Of a stretch of DNA of 64,000 bases, positions 47,411 through 57,909 are shown one piece after another. Each line of letters starts with the position of its first letter. Positions within the stretch are counted from its first letter, which is position 1. The translations under genes and the position numbers were made by a program. Source of the stretch: Cryptomeria japonica (lineage: Eukaryota > Streptophyta > Pinopsida > Cupressales > Cupressaceae). The stretch covers positions 169,909,861-169,973,860 of the forward strand of contig NC_081406.1 of the NCBI RefSeq assembly GCF_030272615.1. Direction: 5' to 3'. Under the pieces are notes generated by a model. It ran no database searches and had not been told where the DNA came from. It saw nothing but the letters and a program-made list of their open reading frames with translations.

Positions 47411-48571
47411 TCAATTTGATGAAGAACTTCCTGCCGGTGGAGTATTACTCTGTCCTGCCGATGAAGCACTACTCTGTCCTGCTGGTGGAGTGTTGATTGG
47501 TTCTACCGGTGGAGGAGTATTCCCAACTATATTTAGGTCTAACTTTCTAATCCATTGTTTTGAGAATTCTTGCTTAACCTCTTCAACTTTTTCTTTTCCT
47601 TTCAAGATAGAACCTTTGTTGTCTGTCGGTGATCCTTTACCTCTACAGAATTTTGCAACATGCCCAATCTTGTTACATGCATAACAAGTCACATTATTTT
47701 TCTGAATAGCTTTCCCATAACCTATGCCGGTTTATGTTCTGCATTGATTAGATAAATGTCCCAATCTTCCACAAACATAACATCTCACATTCATTCTGCA
47801 ATTTTTAGAGTTATGACCAACTTTGTTGCATTTTGAACATTGACCGGTGGGTGTGTTGATATTCTGATAATTTCTAGATCTACATTCATTTGCTCTATGA
47901 CCATACTTATTACAGTTAAAGCATTTTCCATTGAATTTATAAGCATTAGGTTGCCTTACCGGTTTGCTATGATCCTGAGTGTTTGCATTACCGGAGCTTT
48001 CACCAACTTCAAAGCCAATTCCAGGAGTGTCACCTTTAGGTTTTTGATTTTTCAACAAGTTACCAAGTTCCTCTGAGCTTTTCTTGAATTTCTCTTTATA
48101 TTGATTTGCAGTATCAAGCTCTCTTTCTAAGACTTCTTTCTATCTCATCAGTTCATTGGAGTCATTCTAAGTGTGCATCAGATCTATCTTCAACAAATCA
48201 TTTTCATAGCTAAGTCTTGTGTTCTCATTTGCTGCATCACTTAGTCTTCTGGTCAAATCTTCTTCATTCTTCTTCCTATCTTCAATTTCCTTACAGAATC
48301 TCATAGTCATATCCTGCATCTCATTCTTTGTTGTCATGTTCTCTTGTTTCAGCTTGTTTATCATATCATTAAGTGATTCCTTTTCATCATTCTCATTTTG
48401 CATCTTTTCACAAAGTTCTCTTCTCTTGTTTCTTGCAATAGTAAGATTCTCTTGAAGTGCTTGAATAATATCCTGGGTTGCCTTTAGATCATCTTCTAGT
48501 TTGTTGTTTTTCAATTTCTTTGCATCATAGTCTGAGAGAGCTACTTCTAGTTGCTTCATTAGATTTTCCAT
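47411..48571 (-). pseudogene. Element B ORF1: coiled-coil protein with four zinc knuckles
   Basis: Begins MENLMKQLEVALSD at 48571 and reads about 386 codons in one or two frames with stops near 48167, 48145 and 47732. The first 135 residues are a coiled coil. They are followed by a linker with KPVRQPNAYKFNG and three tandem CCHC knuckles (CFNC, CSKC, CYVC; about 47925-47740), then a fourth (CYAC; about 47685-47645), and a Pro/Ser tail. All four knuckles have the full CX2CX4HX4C pattern. This suggests an RNA-binding Gag substitute. No capsid domain is recognisable. About 300 bp separate it from ORF2. Confidence 0.78.
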
Positions 48572-48627
48572 CTCTACCGGTGTCAAGATCTTCCTCAAGT
48601 TGTTCGGCTTCTGAAAATAGAGGACCA

Positions 48628-48640
48628 AGCTCTGATACCA
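48628..48640 (-). other. Primer binding site of element B
   Basis: The minus strand reads TGGTATCAGAGCT two bases after the 5' LTR, initiator tRNA-Met type. Confidence 0.85.
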
Positions 48641-48642
48641 AT

Positions 48643-49401
48643 TGTTAGGATGAATTGAATTTCTTAACTTAAAACATGTAGAACATATTATAACAATGTA
48701 CTGGTATGCAAGAAATAATGCAATAAACATAATTAAAAGCATCCACATGAGAAGCACATCGTAACACGAGGATTTAACGAGGAAACCCGATGTGGGAAAA
48801 ACCTCGGTGGGATTTGTGACCCACAATATTCACTTACTGGCCAATAAGAGAATATTACTGCTACAAGAGGGGCCTGCACATGCAGGAAGGCCAACTGCCT
48901 AGAGCTCACTGCTCAATTACAAAATGGGAAGTCTCACTAACTTACAAAATTGGATTATATAAATCCAGTGTCTTGTATTTCTTCAAAATAGCATCTGTAA
49001 TGCCAGATCTAGTACCGGTTTCTGCTCTACTTCTTACATAAACCCTTAACCTATAATTCACATAATAGATCTGCCTTATTTGCCTAATATATTCCACTAT
49101 CTTACTTACAAATGTTCTACAATGATCTCTCTTATATAAGAGTCATTTTACAATGATGCCAAGTCGGCTTACAAAGATTTTACAATAATAAACAAAATAT
49201 AATATAACAAAAATCCTTTGGGCCTTTGTGCCGGTATGCTTCCTTTCTCTGTTAGTGCCGGTGGTCTGAGTGCCGATGTAGAGTCTGATTTTGCTAGTGC
49301 CGATGTAATGCCTTGCTGGTGTAATAGCATTGTAAGGTTGCCATCAATGAAAAAACCTTCAATCACCTACAATGTCTCATTGGAGTGCGCATATGCCAAC
49401 A
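48643..49401 (-). repeat. 5' LTR of element B
   Basis: 759 bp. Partner of 42831-43638, lacking the G-rich 49-base segment. Confidence 0.92.
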
Positions 49402-49406
49402 TTCAT
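49402..49406. repeat. Target-site duplication of element B (right)
   Basis: TTCAT, exact copy of 42826-42830. Confidence 0.85.
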
Positions 49407-49840
49407 TACATGTGTCTAGGAGTTACAAGCATATTTCTAGAAGCTTCAAGAACTTTCTCATGAACTCAGTTGTGCAACTTAAATGGAGGATATGAAACTC
49501 ACTAAAGGACAAAATAACAACTACTCAAAATCAAAAAAAGGATATCCAATTTATTCTATATTGTTATAGACATGTTTTCTTACATTTTACCACACAACTT
49601 AAGGACTCCAATTTTAATCTATTATTTAATTAAAGATTATTTATAATCTGCATCATAATTATCATATTGATCAAGATTCTAATGTGATTCCCTATAACCA
49701 TAATCATACACATTATAGAATCTATTATACGATAACTTCCATTTTACAATGACATAAGATGCTCTTACTCATCATAATGATATTAGATGTTCATACAAAC
49801 TTCATTTTTTTAAAAAACTTCAAGCTTTATTCATATAGAC
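49407..49840. other. Spacer between elements B and T2
   Basis: AT-rich, no gene or repeat border recognised. Confidence 0.4.
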
Positions 49841-49845
49841 AATAG
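49841..49845. repeat. Target-site duplication of T2 (left)
   Basis: AATAG, exactly repeated at 57905-57909. Confidence 0.8.
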
Positions 49846-50253
49846 TGTTGGAGTTGATAGCTAACCCCACAACTCCCAGAAATCATCTGCAACCAAAAAA
49901 CCTATCACATTTGAAGAGAAAAGGCCCTGATGAATGTTATGCAACCCTAAAAGAGATTTGATCCAAAGAGGAATATGATATTGAGATTAATCTATAAATA
50001 AATGTAAGAGATTATAATGAATATAACGAATGCTTATAAAAGAATATAGATAAAACCCTAGATGCAAACCCTAGAGAGATTAAAAGAGAGTTTCACAAGT
50101 GTCTGCATCATAATGAATGAGACAACATGTGATAAATAAATCTCAATCCAATAAAACTTAAAAAAAAACATTCATAAGTTTAGGTTAAGTGAATAAAGTA
50201 ATAAAGGACCTAATTAGATAATTAATTAGGTGATTGTCCTAATTACTTTAACA
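49846..50253 (-). repeat. 3' LTR of T2
   Basis: Top strand starts TGTTGGAGTTGATAG and ends TTTAACA. Direct repeat of 57510-57904. Confidence 0.85.
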
Positions 50254-50440
50254 CCCATTCTTGAGATTAAATTACAGAGAATCTAAAATAATGATGAATG
50301 TGTGAATGCAAGCATGAATGGGTCTTGAAAACAAAGGCTTAATTAGGTACCCATGTACAAAAAATGCAATCTCTCACAACCAGAGAAAAGGAGAAAGCCA
50401 TATGGGAAAAAAATCCTCTGCAAAAGATAGAAAATAGAAT

Positions 50441-50445
50441 AAATG
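50441..50445. repeat. Target-site duplication of gypsy element 2 (left)
   Basis: AAATG, exactly repeated at 56673-56677. Confidence 0.85.
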
Positions 50446-51222
50446 TGATGCAGGAGCATCCTCGGTTCTTGGCAATCTTGCATCAACCAAAAACATCTCT
50501 TTTCAGTTTGTTTTCAGTTTTGCAATTTCGACATTTCTTTATGAATTTTCTTGCATCTGCTCACCAGATCTTGCGGAGATGGAATTTTCTTATGAACATG
50601 ATCATCTTCCTTTTTCCTAAACTACGGAGTGTTTGGATCATTTTTCGACAATTTATCGCTTCTGGATTCTGAGACAGTTTTCTGGCACCAGAACCGCTTG
50701 GACCTATTTGCTATTGGTGAATCTTGTGCATCCTTTATGTATCTTGCAAAGCCCCAGTTCATTGATCCCAATGTTCCTTGGCATGTGGTTGACCTTCCCT
50801 TTGATCTGCACTTCATCCTTTGGATTTTTCGAAGGAATCTCTTTGGCAGAGGTTGGCCTAGTGTTTTACACGTTTGATCATGTTCTTTAGCATTTGATCC
50901 CTCTTGGGCCATCCGGATCCCTCTAGTACATATAAATCAATGTAATTTAGCATCATAATTCATCAGATAGAACATAGAAGACACATCTTAATAATTAGAG
51001 GTCCGAAGTTGACCAATTCTGTAAATTGAGCATGTATGTAGCAAGCCAGTGAGCTGAATCTTGTAACTCGGATGTTATTGGTTATCTGTAATAAGTTTTC
51101 ATGATCTAATTCATTCAGTTCTACATTGCCTCCATCATATCTTCTTGTTTATGTTGTGTTTACTCTTGCTGCCTAGTCTGGATTGATCTCTTTGAGGTCC
51201 CTCCTAACCGGTGACTACACCA
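50446..51222 (+). repeat. 5' LTR of gypsy element 2
   Basis: Starts TGATGCAGGAGCATCCTCGG and ends GACTACACCA. Partner of 55897-56672. Confidence 0.92.
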
Positions 51223-51224
51223 AA

Positions 51225-51235
51225 TGGTATCAGAG
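51225..51235 (+). other. Primer binding site of gypsy element 2
   Basis: TGGTATCAGAG two bases after the 5' LTR, initiator tRNA-Met type. Confidence 0.85.
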
Positions 51236-51331
51236 TGAGATTTCATTCCAGAGATTGTGTTGTCCTAAAAAAATTTTTGTGGGGTGGCAGATTGTGGATC
51301 CGACCTATAGTTGCAGAGGACTGGTGTGAAG

Positions 51332-52390
51332 ATGGCGCAAAGAGGAAATAGGAATGGTGGATCGTGTGGGAATACAGACCCTGTTGTGATGGAAATATTG
51401 AGAGGAATTGCATCCCGGTTGGAAACCATTGAGATAGCCCAGAGAAGAGGTTGACCTATTGAAGATGTGAGCAAAGATGAAGAAGAAGAAGCACCAACAA
51501 AACAAGTAGCAAATCCACTGACAATCGATCCGGAAGAAGAAATGTTCTTGAGGGTTTTGAGTAGGGCGAATACTAAACCTCATTTTACCCCACCGGAGTA
51601 TGATGGTAAGTTGGATTCAGATGAATTGATGGATTGGATCTCGAAGATGGAGAAGTATTTTGATTTTGAGAACACTGCAGAGGAGAGAAAGGTGAAATAT
51701 GCATGTACCCAGTTGAAAGGTCATGCATCTCTTTTGTGGGAGCATTTGTAGGTTGATAGACAAAGAAGATCAAATCATGGGAGCAGATGGTTGCCAAGTT
51801 AAAATCAAAGTTTATGCCAGCTGATTATAAAGTAAATATGCTCCGAAAATTGTGGAACTTGAAGCAGAAGGAATCTAGTGTGAAGGAGTATACTGAAGCA
51901 TTCTACAAGTTAAATATCAGATATGAACATGTCAATGACGAGGTTGAACAAGTGGTGAGATATATGAATGGATTGCGGATGTCTATACAAGATAAACTCA
52001 ATTTGATCAAGTTGTAGAGTATTGAAGAAGCTTAAAAATATGCCCTGAAAGAAGAAGAGAATTTGAATAAAAGACATGAGAAAAGACAACGAGGTAGGGG
52101 TGGAAGGTTTTCTGGAGGAAGATTTCAAGGAGGAAGAGGATATTCTAGAGGAAGAGGAACCTATATAGATCAGAACAAGGACAAGGAAGTAAGCAAAGAT
52201 AGTAATTCATATCGGAAGGATGATGAGAATTTCTACCGCAGAAGAGAACCTGATGGTTACTGAAATGAAAATTTTGGAAAAGATGACATAAGACAAGATA
52301 AGAGAGTGTGTAGAGGAACTTTATTTAAATGTGGGTGAGAAGGAAATCGTTCTTTCGAATGAAAGAAGACAGAGAACACCGGGAGAATAA
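51332..52390 (+). pseudogene. Gypsy Gag relic, element 2
   Basis: Starts MAQRGNRNGGSCGNTD at 51332. The capsid domain shows ELMDWISKMEKYFDF (about 51625), LKGHASLLWEHL (about 51715) and SSVKEYTEAFYKLNIRYE (about 51875). A frameshift lies between about 51750 and 51787. An Arg/Gly-rich stretch follows (52080-52170), then a decayed zinc knuckle near 52320 in which the first Cys, the His and the last Cys are all changed. Gag would form the particle. Stops near 51453, 51751, 52015 and 52261 prevent an intact product. Confidence 0.87.
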
Positions 52391-52392
52391 CA

Positions 52393-52803
52393 TTGATAGA
52401 AGAAAGCCCCGCCAAATCAGCTAACAAACCAAAAGATGGAGAACTATTGATGATAATGAGAGCTTTGTGTCAAACCAGAGAGGATGAAGAGCCCTTGCAG
52501 AGGCAAAATTTGTTTAAGACTAGATGTAAAGTATCCGATAAGTGTTGTAAAGAAGTTATTGATAGTGGTAGTTCGGATAATCTTGTTTCAGACGAAATGG
52601 TGAATAAATTGAAGTTGGAAATATTGAAACACCCTAAGCCTTATAAGATAGCATGGATTCAAGATGACCATAAGTTGCTGGTAAATGAGAAATTCTTGAT
52701 AAAAGTGACAATTAGGAATTATCATGATGAAGTTTTGTGTGATATTCTGCCTATGGATATTTGTCACCTTTTGTTGGGTAGACCTTGGCAGTTTGATATA
52801 TAG
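52393..52803 (+). pseudogene. Retropepsin-type aspartic protease, element 2
   Basis: An uninterrupted stretch of 136 codons in the frame used by the preceding gag tail. The catalytic motif DSGSSDN is at about 52561 and the LLGRPW block at about 52773; a stop follows at 52801. It is closely similar to the protease of gypsy element 1 (15735), including the CKVSDKCCK / CKFSSKCCK lead-in. It would process the Gag-Pol chain. Confidence 0.88.
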
Positions 52804-53985
52804 GCAATACATGATGGGAGAAATAACATATACACTATTGTAGCAAATGGGATGAAGCAAACCTTGTTGCCCTTGGAGGAGTCCCTGAAGAGTGAAGTTT
52901 GTACGAATGCTAGAATGTGTTTGGTGGATGGAAGGAAATTCCTAGATGGAATGAGACATGAGAATGTGTGTTTTGCCTTAGTTCCTAAGAAGATTGAGAA
53001 TTTGTAGCATGAAGAAGAACAATCGGAGGAGATAAAACAATTACTGATAGAGTATGAAGACATCATTTCAGATAATGTTCCTGATGGATTACCACCTGTG
53101 ATGAGTATCAGTCATTGCATGGATATGATTCCCAGAGCTAGTTTGCCTAACAAAGTTGCACACCGGATGACACCGACAGAGAATGAGGAGTTGAATAGAC
53201 AAGTGCAGGAGTTGTTGAAGAAAGATTTGTTCAGAGAAAGTTTGAGTCCTTGTGCAGTAACAACAGTGTTAGCACCTAAGAAGAATGGGGAATGGAGGAT
53301 GTGTACCAATTCCAGAGCAATAAACAAGATCACATTGAAGTACTAGTTTCCTTTACCTAGGATGGATGACATAATGGATTATTTGAGTGGAGCCAAATAC
53401 TACACAAAGATAGACCTAAAGAGTGGATATCATCATATCATAATCAGAGAAGGAGATGAGTGGAAGACAACATTCAAGACAAATGAGGGATTGTATGAAT
53501 GGTTGGTAATGCTTTTGGGTTGACTAATGCACCGAGTACTTTCATGAGGTTGATTAATGAGGTATTGAAGAAATTCTTGGGTAAGTTTGTTATTGTATAT
53601 TTGGATGAAATTTTGATTTTTCAGTAAGACAAAAGAAGAGCATTTGTTGCATTTAAGACAAGTTTTGTAGAGGTTGAGAGAAGAAAAGTTGTTGATAAAT
53701 CTTAAGAAGTGCAGTTTCATGAAAGAAGAGTTAGTCTATTTGGGATTTGTGATATCTACGGATGGATTGAAGATGGACCTTGAGAAGGTAAGAGAAATTA
53801 TTTAATGGCCTAGAACGGAAAGCATTGGATAGGTAGGATCATTCCATGGATTGGCTAGTTTCTACTGGAAGTTTATCATAAATTTTACTTCAGTTTGTAG
53901 CCCTATGACTGAGACAATGAGAGGAGATAGGAAATAATTAAAGTGGACAACCAGAGAAAATAAAGTTTTGAATTACTGAAGCAAA
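52804..53985 (+). pseudogene. Reverse transcriptase, element 2 (broken)
   Basis: The frame continues from the protease through the linker into RT: RMCTNSRAINKIT (about 53297), [14 protein letters not shown] (about 53400, with the first catalytic Asp). A one-base deletion near 53512 shifts the frame in the palm region. The catalytic box at 53598-53609 reads YLDE instead of YLDD, so one metal-binding Asp is lost. A second frameshift follows near 53620. Later come YLGFVISTDGLKMD (about 53735) and a GFHGLASFYW-like block. The enzyme cannot be functional. Confidence 0.88.
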
Positions 53986-54535
53986 AGGTCACTAAGAAGA
54001 CTGTGTTAGCTTTACCAATTTCAACAAAGTATTTCAAGTGGACTGTGATGCAAGTGGGAATGCAATTGGAGTAGTATTGAGTCAGGAAGGGAGAGCAGTA
54101 GCTTATTTCAGTGAGAATTTGAATGATGCCAAGAGGACATATTCAATGTATGATCAATAATTTTATGCCATAGTTCAAGCCTTGAAGAAATGGAGACATT
54201 ACCTATTTCCTAAGGAATTTGTGTTGTATACTGACCATCAAGCCTTGCAGTATTTGTACAGTCAAAGTAAGATGAATTAGAGACATATGAGATGGGTATA
54301 ATTTTTGCAGAGTTACACCTTTGTGTTGAAGCATAGAAGTGGAAAGTCAAACAAATTTGTTGATGCATTGAGTAGAAGGAGGAATCTAATGACAGAGATG
54401 AGAGTGTCAGTATTAGGATTTGAAGAGTTGAAGACCTTGTATGATGATGAACTGGATTTTGCAGAACCATGGAAAGCATGTAGAGAACTGGTTGTGGTAG
54501 ACAGAAGCAAATGGTTGGATTATTTCATCTAGGAT
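53986..54535 (+). pseudogene. RNase H domain, element 2
   Basis: Ty3-type RNase H: VDCDASGNAIGVVLSQ (about 54037), [47 protein letters not shown] (about 54180-54255) and LKHRSGKSNKFVDALSRR (about 54326-54380). The acidic residues of the active site are largely visible. Stops at about 54160, 54280 and 54300 interrupt it. It would degrade RNA in the RNA-DNA hybrid. Confidence 0.87.
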
Positions 54536-55511
54536 GGGATGTTATTCATAGTAGTTCACTTGTGTATACCTAAGAGTTCTATGAGGGAGAATTTGATAAA
54601 AGAGAAGCATAGTGGAGGATTAGCCAGACACTTTGGTGTTGACAAAATAGTAGCATTGGTGAGTGAGAATTAATTTTGGCCTTAGATTCATAAGGATGTT
54701 AGGAAATTTGGGCAGAGCTGTAGAATTTGTCAAGTTGCAAAAGGTAGTAGTCAGAATGTGGGATTATATAAGCCTTTGAGAGTACTAGAGAGACCTTGGG
54801 AGGACATAAGCATGGATTTCATACTTGGATTACCTAAGTCACAAAGAGGAAATGATTCTATATTTGTGGTGGTGGATAGATTCCCAAAGATGGCTCATTT
54901 CATACCTTGTAAGAAGACATTAGATGTAGTAAATGTAGCTGACCTATTTTTCAAGGAGGTAGTGAGATTACATGGATTACCTAAGAGCCTAGTTTCAGAT
55001 AGAGACACTAGGTTTGTTGGTTATTTTTGGAGAAATATTTGGAAGAGGATGAAGATAAATTTGAAATTCAGTTCTACTTTTCACCCACGGACTGATGGAT
55101 AGACAGAGGTAGTAAACCAGAGTTTTGGGAAATTTGTTGGGATGCTTAGTTGGAGAGAAAACTAGAAGTTGACATTTGATTCTAGCACAAGCAAAATTTG
55201 CATACAATAATTCAGTGAACATAAGTACCGAAAGAACACATTTTGAGATTGTTACCAGAGTAGACTCTATAGGTATATTAGAATTGAGAGATATCAATAA
55301 TGAAGACAAGAGGAGTGCAGAAGCAAAAGAGTTTGCAGATCACATGGCAGCCTTACATATTCAGATTAAGCAACATTTGGAGGATATGAACAACAAGTAT
55401 AAGGAGAAAGAAGATGAGAAGAGGAGATATAAGGAATTTGAAGTTGGCGATGAAGTGATGGTGTATCTGAGAAAAGAAATATTTGCAATTGGAACCTATA
55501 ACATGTTGTAG
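54536..55511 (+). pseudogene. Integrase, element 2
   Basis: The zinc-binding N-terminus shows KHSGGLARHFG (about 54607) and CRICQ (about 54721). The catalytic core has MDFILGLPKS (about 54812, first Asp), VVRLHGLPKSLVSDRDTRF (about 54960-55015, second Asp) and HPRTDG followed by a stop and TEVVNQ (about 55083-55120, the Glu). A frameshift near 55170 leads into the AQAKFAYNNSVN region and a GPY/F-like section (EFEVGDEVMVYLRKE, about 55435). It would insert the cDNA into chromatin. Confidence 0.88.
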
Positions 55512-55864
55512 ATGAGGAAGTTTAGACCTTGCAAGATCTTGAGGAAGTTCAGTTTTGGAAATGCAAATGAAGTGGAACTACTAGATAGTTTGATTATTTC
55601 ACCTATATTCAACATTGCAAATCTACATCAGTATCATGAATCAAAATTCAATGAAGACAATATTGTAGACTTAGAGAAATAGTTTCCCCAAAAGGAGCCA
55701 TATCAGATTGAAGACATTTTGGATAGTAGGATTAGGCGTAGTACCTAGAGAAGTCAGTACAAGGAGTATCTTGTGAAATGGAAGGACAAACTAGTTGAAG
55801 ATTTATCTTGGATTTCTCAGGTAGAGGTGGACCACCTTGGTTTTCCTTTGACCCCAGCAAAGTG
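55512..55864 (+). pseudogene. Integrase C-terminus with chromodomain, element 2
   Basis: Continues with a KFRPCKI, FNIANLHQYHE-type tail and a chromodomain: YQIEDILDSRIRR (about 55700), QYKEYLVKWKDK (about 55758) and SWISQVEVDH (about 55808). In chromoviruses this domain guides insertion to heterochromatin. Stops near 55510, 55680 and 55746 interrupt it, and the frame ends at 55863. Confidence 0.82.
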
Positions 55865-55896
55865 AGGGACTCACGTTTTCAATAACCTCAGATGTC

Positions 55897-56672
55897 TGAT
55901 GCTGGAGCATCCCCGATTCTTGGCAATCTTGCGTCAACCAAAAACATTTCTTTTTAGTTTGTTTTTTCTTTTGCAGTTTTAAAATTTATTTCTGTATTTT
56001 CTTTCATTTCCTCACCGGATCTTTCGGAGCTATATTTTGCTTGTGAACATGATCATTTTCCTTATTCCTAAACCGTGGAGCGTTTGGATCATTTTCTGGC
56101 AAGTTATCGCTTCCGGATTCTGAGATAGTTTTCTAGCACCGGAACCGCTTGGACCTATTTGATATTGGCAAATCTTGCGAGTCCTTTCTATAGCTTGCAG
56201 AGCCCTAGTTCATTGATCCCAATGTTCCTTGGCGTGTGGCCGACCTTCCCTTTGATCTGCAATTCATCCTTTGGATTTTCCATAGGAATCTCTTTGGTTG
56301 AGGCCGACTTGGTGTTTTACACATTTGATCTTGTTCTTCGGCATTTGATCCCTCTTGGGCTGACCGAATCCCTCCAGACCATATAAATCAATGTAATTTA
56401 ACATCATAACTCATCAGATAGAACATAAAAGACATATATTAAGAATTAGAGGTCCGAAGTTGACCAATTTTGTAATTGAGCATGTATGTAGCAGGCCAGT
56501 GAGCTGAATCTTGTAACCCAAATGTTACCGTTTATCTGTAATCAATTTTCATGATCTAATTCATTCAGATCTGCATTTCCTCCATCATATCCTCTTGTTT
56601 TGGTTGTGTTTACTCTTGCTGCCCGGTCTGGATTGATCTCTTTGAGGTCCCTCCTAATCGGTGACTGCACCA
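55897..56672 (+). repeat. 3' LTR of gypsy element 2
   Basis: Starts TGATGCTGGAGCATCC and ends GACTGCACCA. No clear polypurine tract remains in front of it. Confidence 0.92.
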
Positions 56673-56677
56673 AAATG
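56673..56677. repeat. Target-site duplication of gypsy element 2 (right)
   Basis: AAATG, exact copy of 50441-50445. Confidence 0.85.
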
Positions 56678-57494
56678 CGCTACTAAAAGAAGGGTGGAAG
56701 GACTCAATGTCAACCCGCAAGGACTTCTGATGTCGTAATAGTACAATAAATGTTCCTTGAAAAGGGATAGAAAAAGAGAAAATGATTCACCCTATAGTTG
56801 TTGTACCAATGATAAAAGCCCGAAGATAATAGATGATCCACTACCTACAAACACCATTTCTCCCCTTAGGAAGAAAGAAATCCATAGGTCATATGATAAG
56901 TCATTCCCATAAATTGGAAGAAACAGGAATTCAAATCCAAATTGTGTGTGCCTCTGGTAACTAGTCAAATATCACTATGTCCATGAAGGATGATGATGCC
57001 TCAAAGGCAATCAAGTACAAGCCAAATCATGGTAGAAGATGACAATCCAAGAATATACACAAATTGATGTAGAACAAGCTCCATAGGTGATGAAGATGAG
57101 ATTACAATATTGATGTGGTTGTCAACAAAAAAATGAAGCAAAATATGAAGATGAAACCTCCAACTAGTAATCTCTTGGAACTATATTTCTAATGATATCT
57201 TGTTTGCCTAATTTTGACATTGTATGCAAAATTTAGGTAGTCGATAACTAGTAGACACAACCCTTTTGATTTGAATTTTGCAAAATTTACTCATTGCATG
57301 CAAAATCTAACAAATACCTGGATATTTTTTGGGGGAAAAATATAGAAATATTTTTTCATCTTTTTTTTTTCTTTTTATGCAAAATTTGACAATTTTTGGC
57401 AAATTGACTAATATCCAAATGGTTTTTCTCCAAGGTGAGCTGATTTTTTTCTCAAGGCTAAATCCCTTAGAAAATAAATAGCAAGTCACATATT
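56678..57494 (-). other. T2 internal non-coding region
   Basis: No protein-coding frame with known motifs. The ORF at 57307-57534 crosses the LTR border and is not credible as a gene. Confidence 0.55.
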
Positions 57495-57509
57495 GGTGTT
57501 TTGATACCA
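57495..57509 (-). other. Primer binding site of T2
   Basis: The minus strand reads TGGTATCAAAACACC directly after the 5' LTR, a diverged initiator-Met-type site. Confidence 0.65.
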
Positions 57510-57904
57510 TGTTGGAGTTGATAGGTAACCTCACAACTCCTATAAATCACCTCAAACCAAAACACCTATCACATCTAAAGAGAAAAATCCATGATGAATG
57601 TTATGAAACCTTGAGAGAGATTTGATCCAAAGAGGAATATGATATTGAGATTAACCTATAAATGAATTGGGTATATTATAATGAATGTTTATAAAAGCAT
57701 AAAGATAAAACCTTAGATGCAAACGTAGAAAAAGATTAAAAGAGAGCTTGGCAAGTGTCCACCTCATAATGAATGAGACAACATGTGCTAAATAAAGCTC
57801 AATCTAATAAAAGAAAAAGGCAATCCTAATTTTAGTTTAAGTGAATAAAGTAATAAAGGACCTAATTAGATAATTGATAGATGATTACCGTAATTACTCA
57901 AACA
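57510..57904 (-). repeat. 5' LTR of T2
   Basis: Top strand starts TGTTGGAGTTGATAGG and ends CAAACA. Direct repeat of 49846-50253. Confidence 0.85.
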
Positions 57905-57909
57905 AATAG
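57905..57909. repeat. Target-site duplication of T2 (right)
   Basis: AATAG, exact copy of 49841-49845. Confidence 0.8.

Larger units (their letters stand above)
42831..49401 (-). mobile_element. Element B: pol-less Sirevirus-like LTR retrotransposon
   Basis: A complete 6.57-kb minus-strand element: 808- and 759-bp LTRs, exact 5-bp target duplication, primer site beside the right LTR, PPT beside the left LTR. The interior encodes ORF1 (coiled coil and four CCHC knuckles) and ORF2 (about 1030 codons), and no protease, RT, RNase H or integrase. Organisation and ORF2 sequence match element A, and the LTRs share blocks with A (GAGGGGGGGTGAAT, CCATAACACAAGA, GGGAAAAAC). It is better preserved than A in its coding part, with a 703-codon uninterrupted stretch. 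Confidence 0.92.
50446..56672 (+). mobile_element. Gypsy element 2: chromodomain Ty3/gypsy (chromovirus)
   Basis: Complete 6.2-kb plus-strand element inserted in T2. LTRs of 777 and 776 bp, exact target duplication, primer site at 51225. The interior reads gag, protease, RT, RNase H, integrase and a C-terminal chromodomain in the order typical of plant chromoviruses. The chain is broken by many stops and at least three frameshifts, and the RT catalytic motif is altered. The LTRs differ by roughly 10-15 percent by eye, making this an old insertion. It shares LTR start and gag with gypsy element 1. Confidence 0.93.
49846..57904 (-). mobile_element. T2: small non-autonomous LTR element, interrupted
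   Basis: LTRs of 408 bp (49846-50253) and 395 bp (57510-57904) with an exact target duplication. The primer site at the right LTR shows minus-strand orientation. Without the inserted chromovirus (50446-56672) the interior is only about 1.0 kb (50254-50445 and 56678-57509) and has no coding capacity, so it is a TRIM-sized element of about 1.8 kb. Its 3' internal end (minus strand, 50440-50340) matches the corresponding block of T1. Confidence 0.85.

Noticed and set aside
57307-57534. Minus-strand ORF of 75 aa
   Set aside because: Crosses from the T2 interior into its LTR; no motif.
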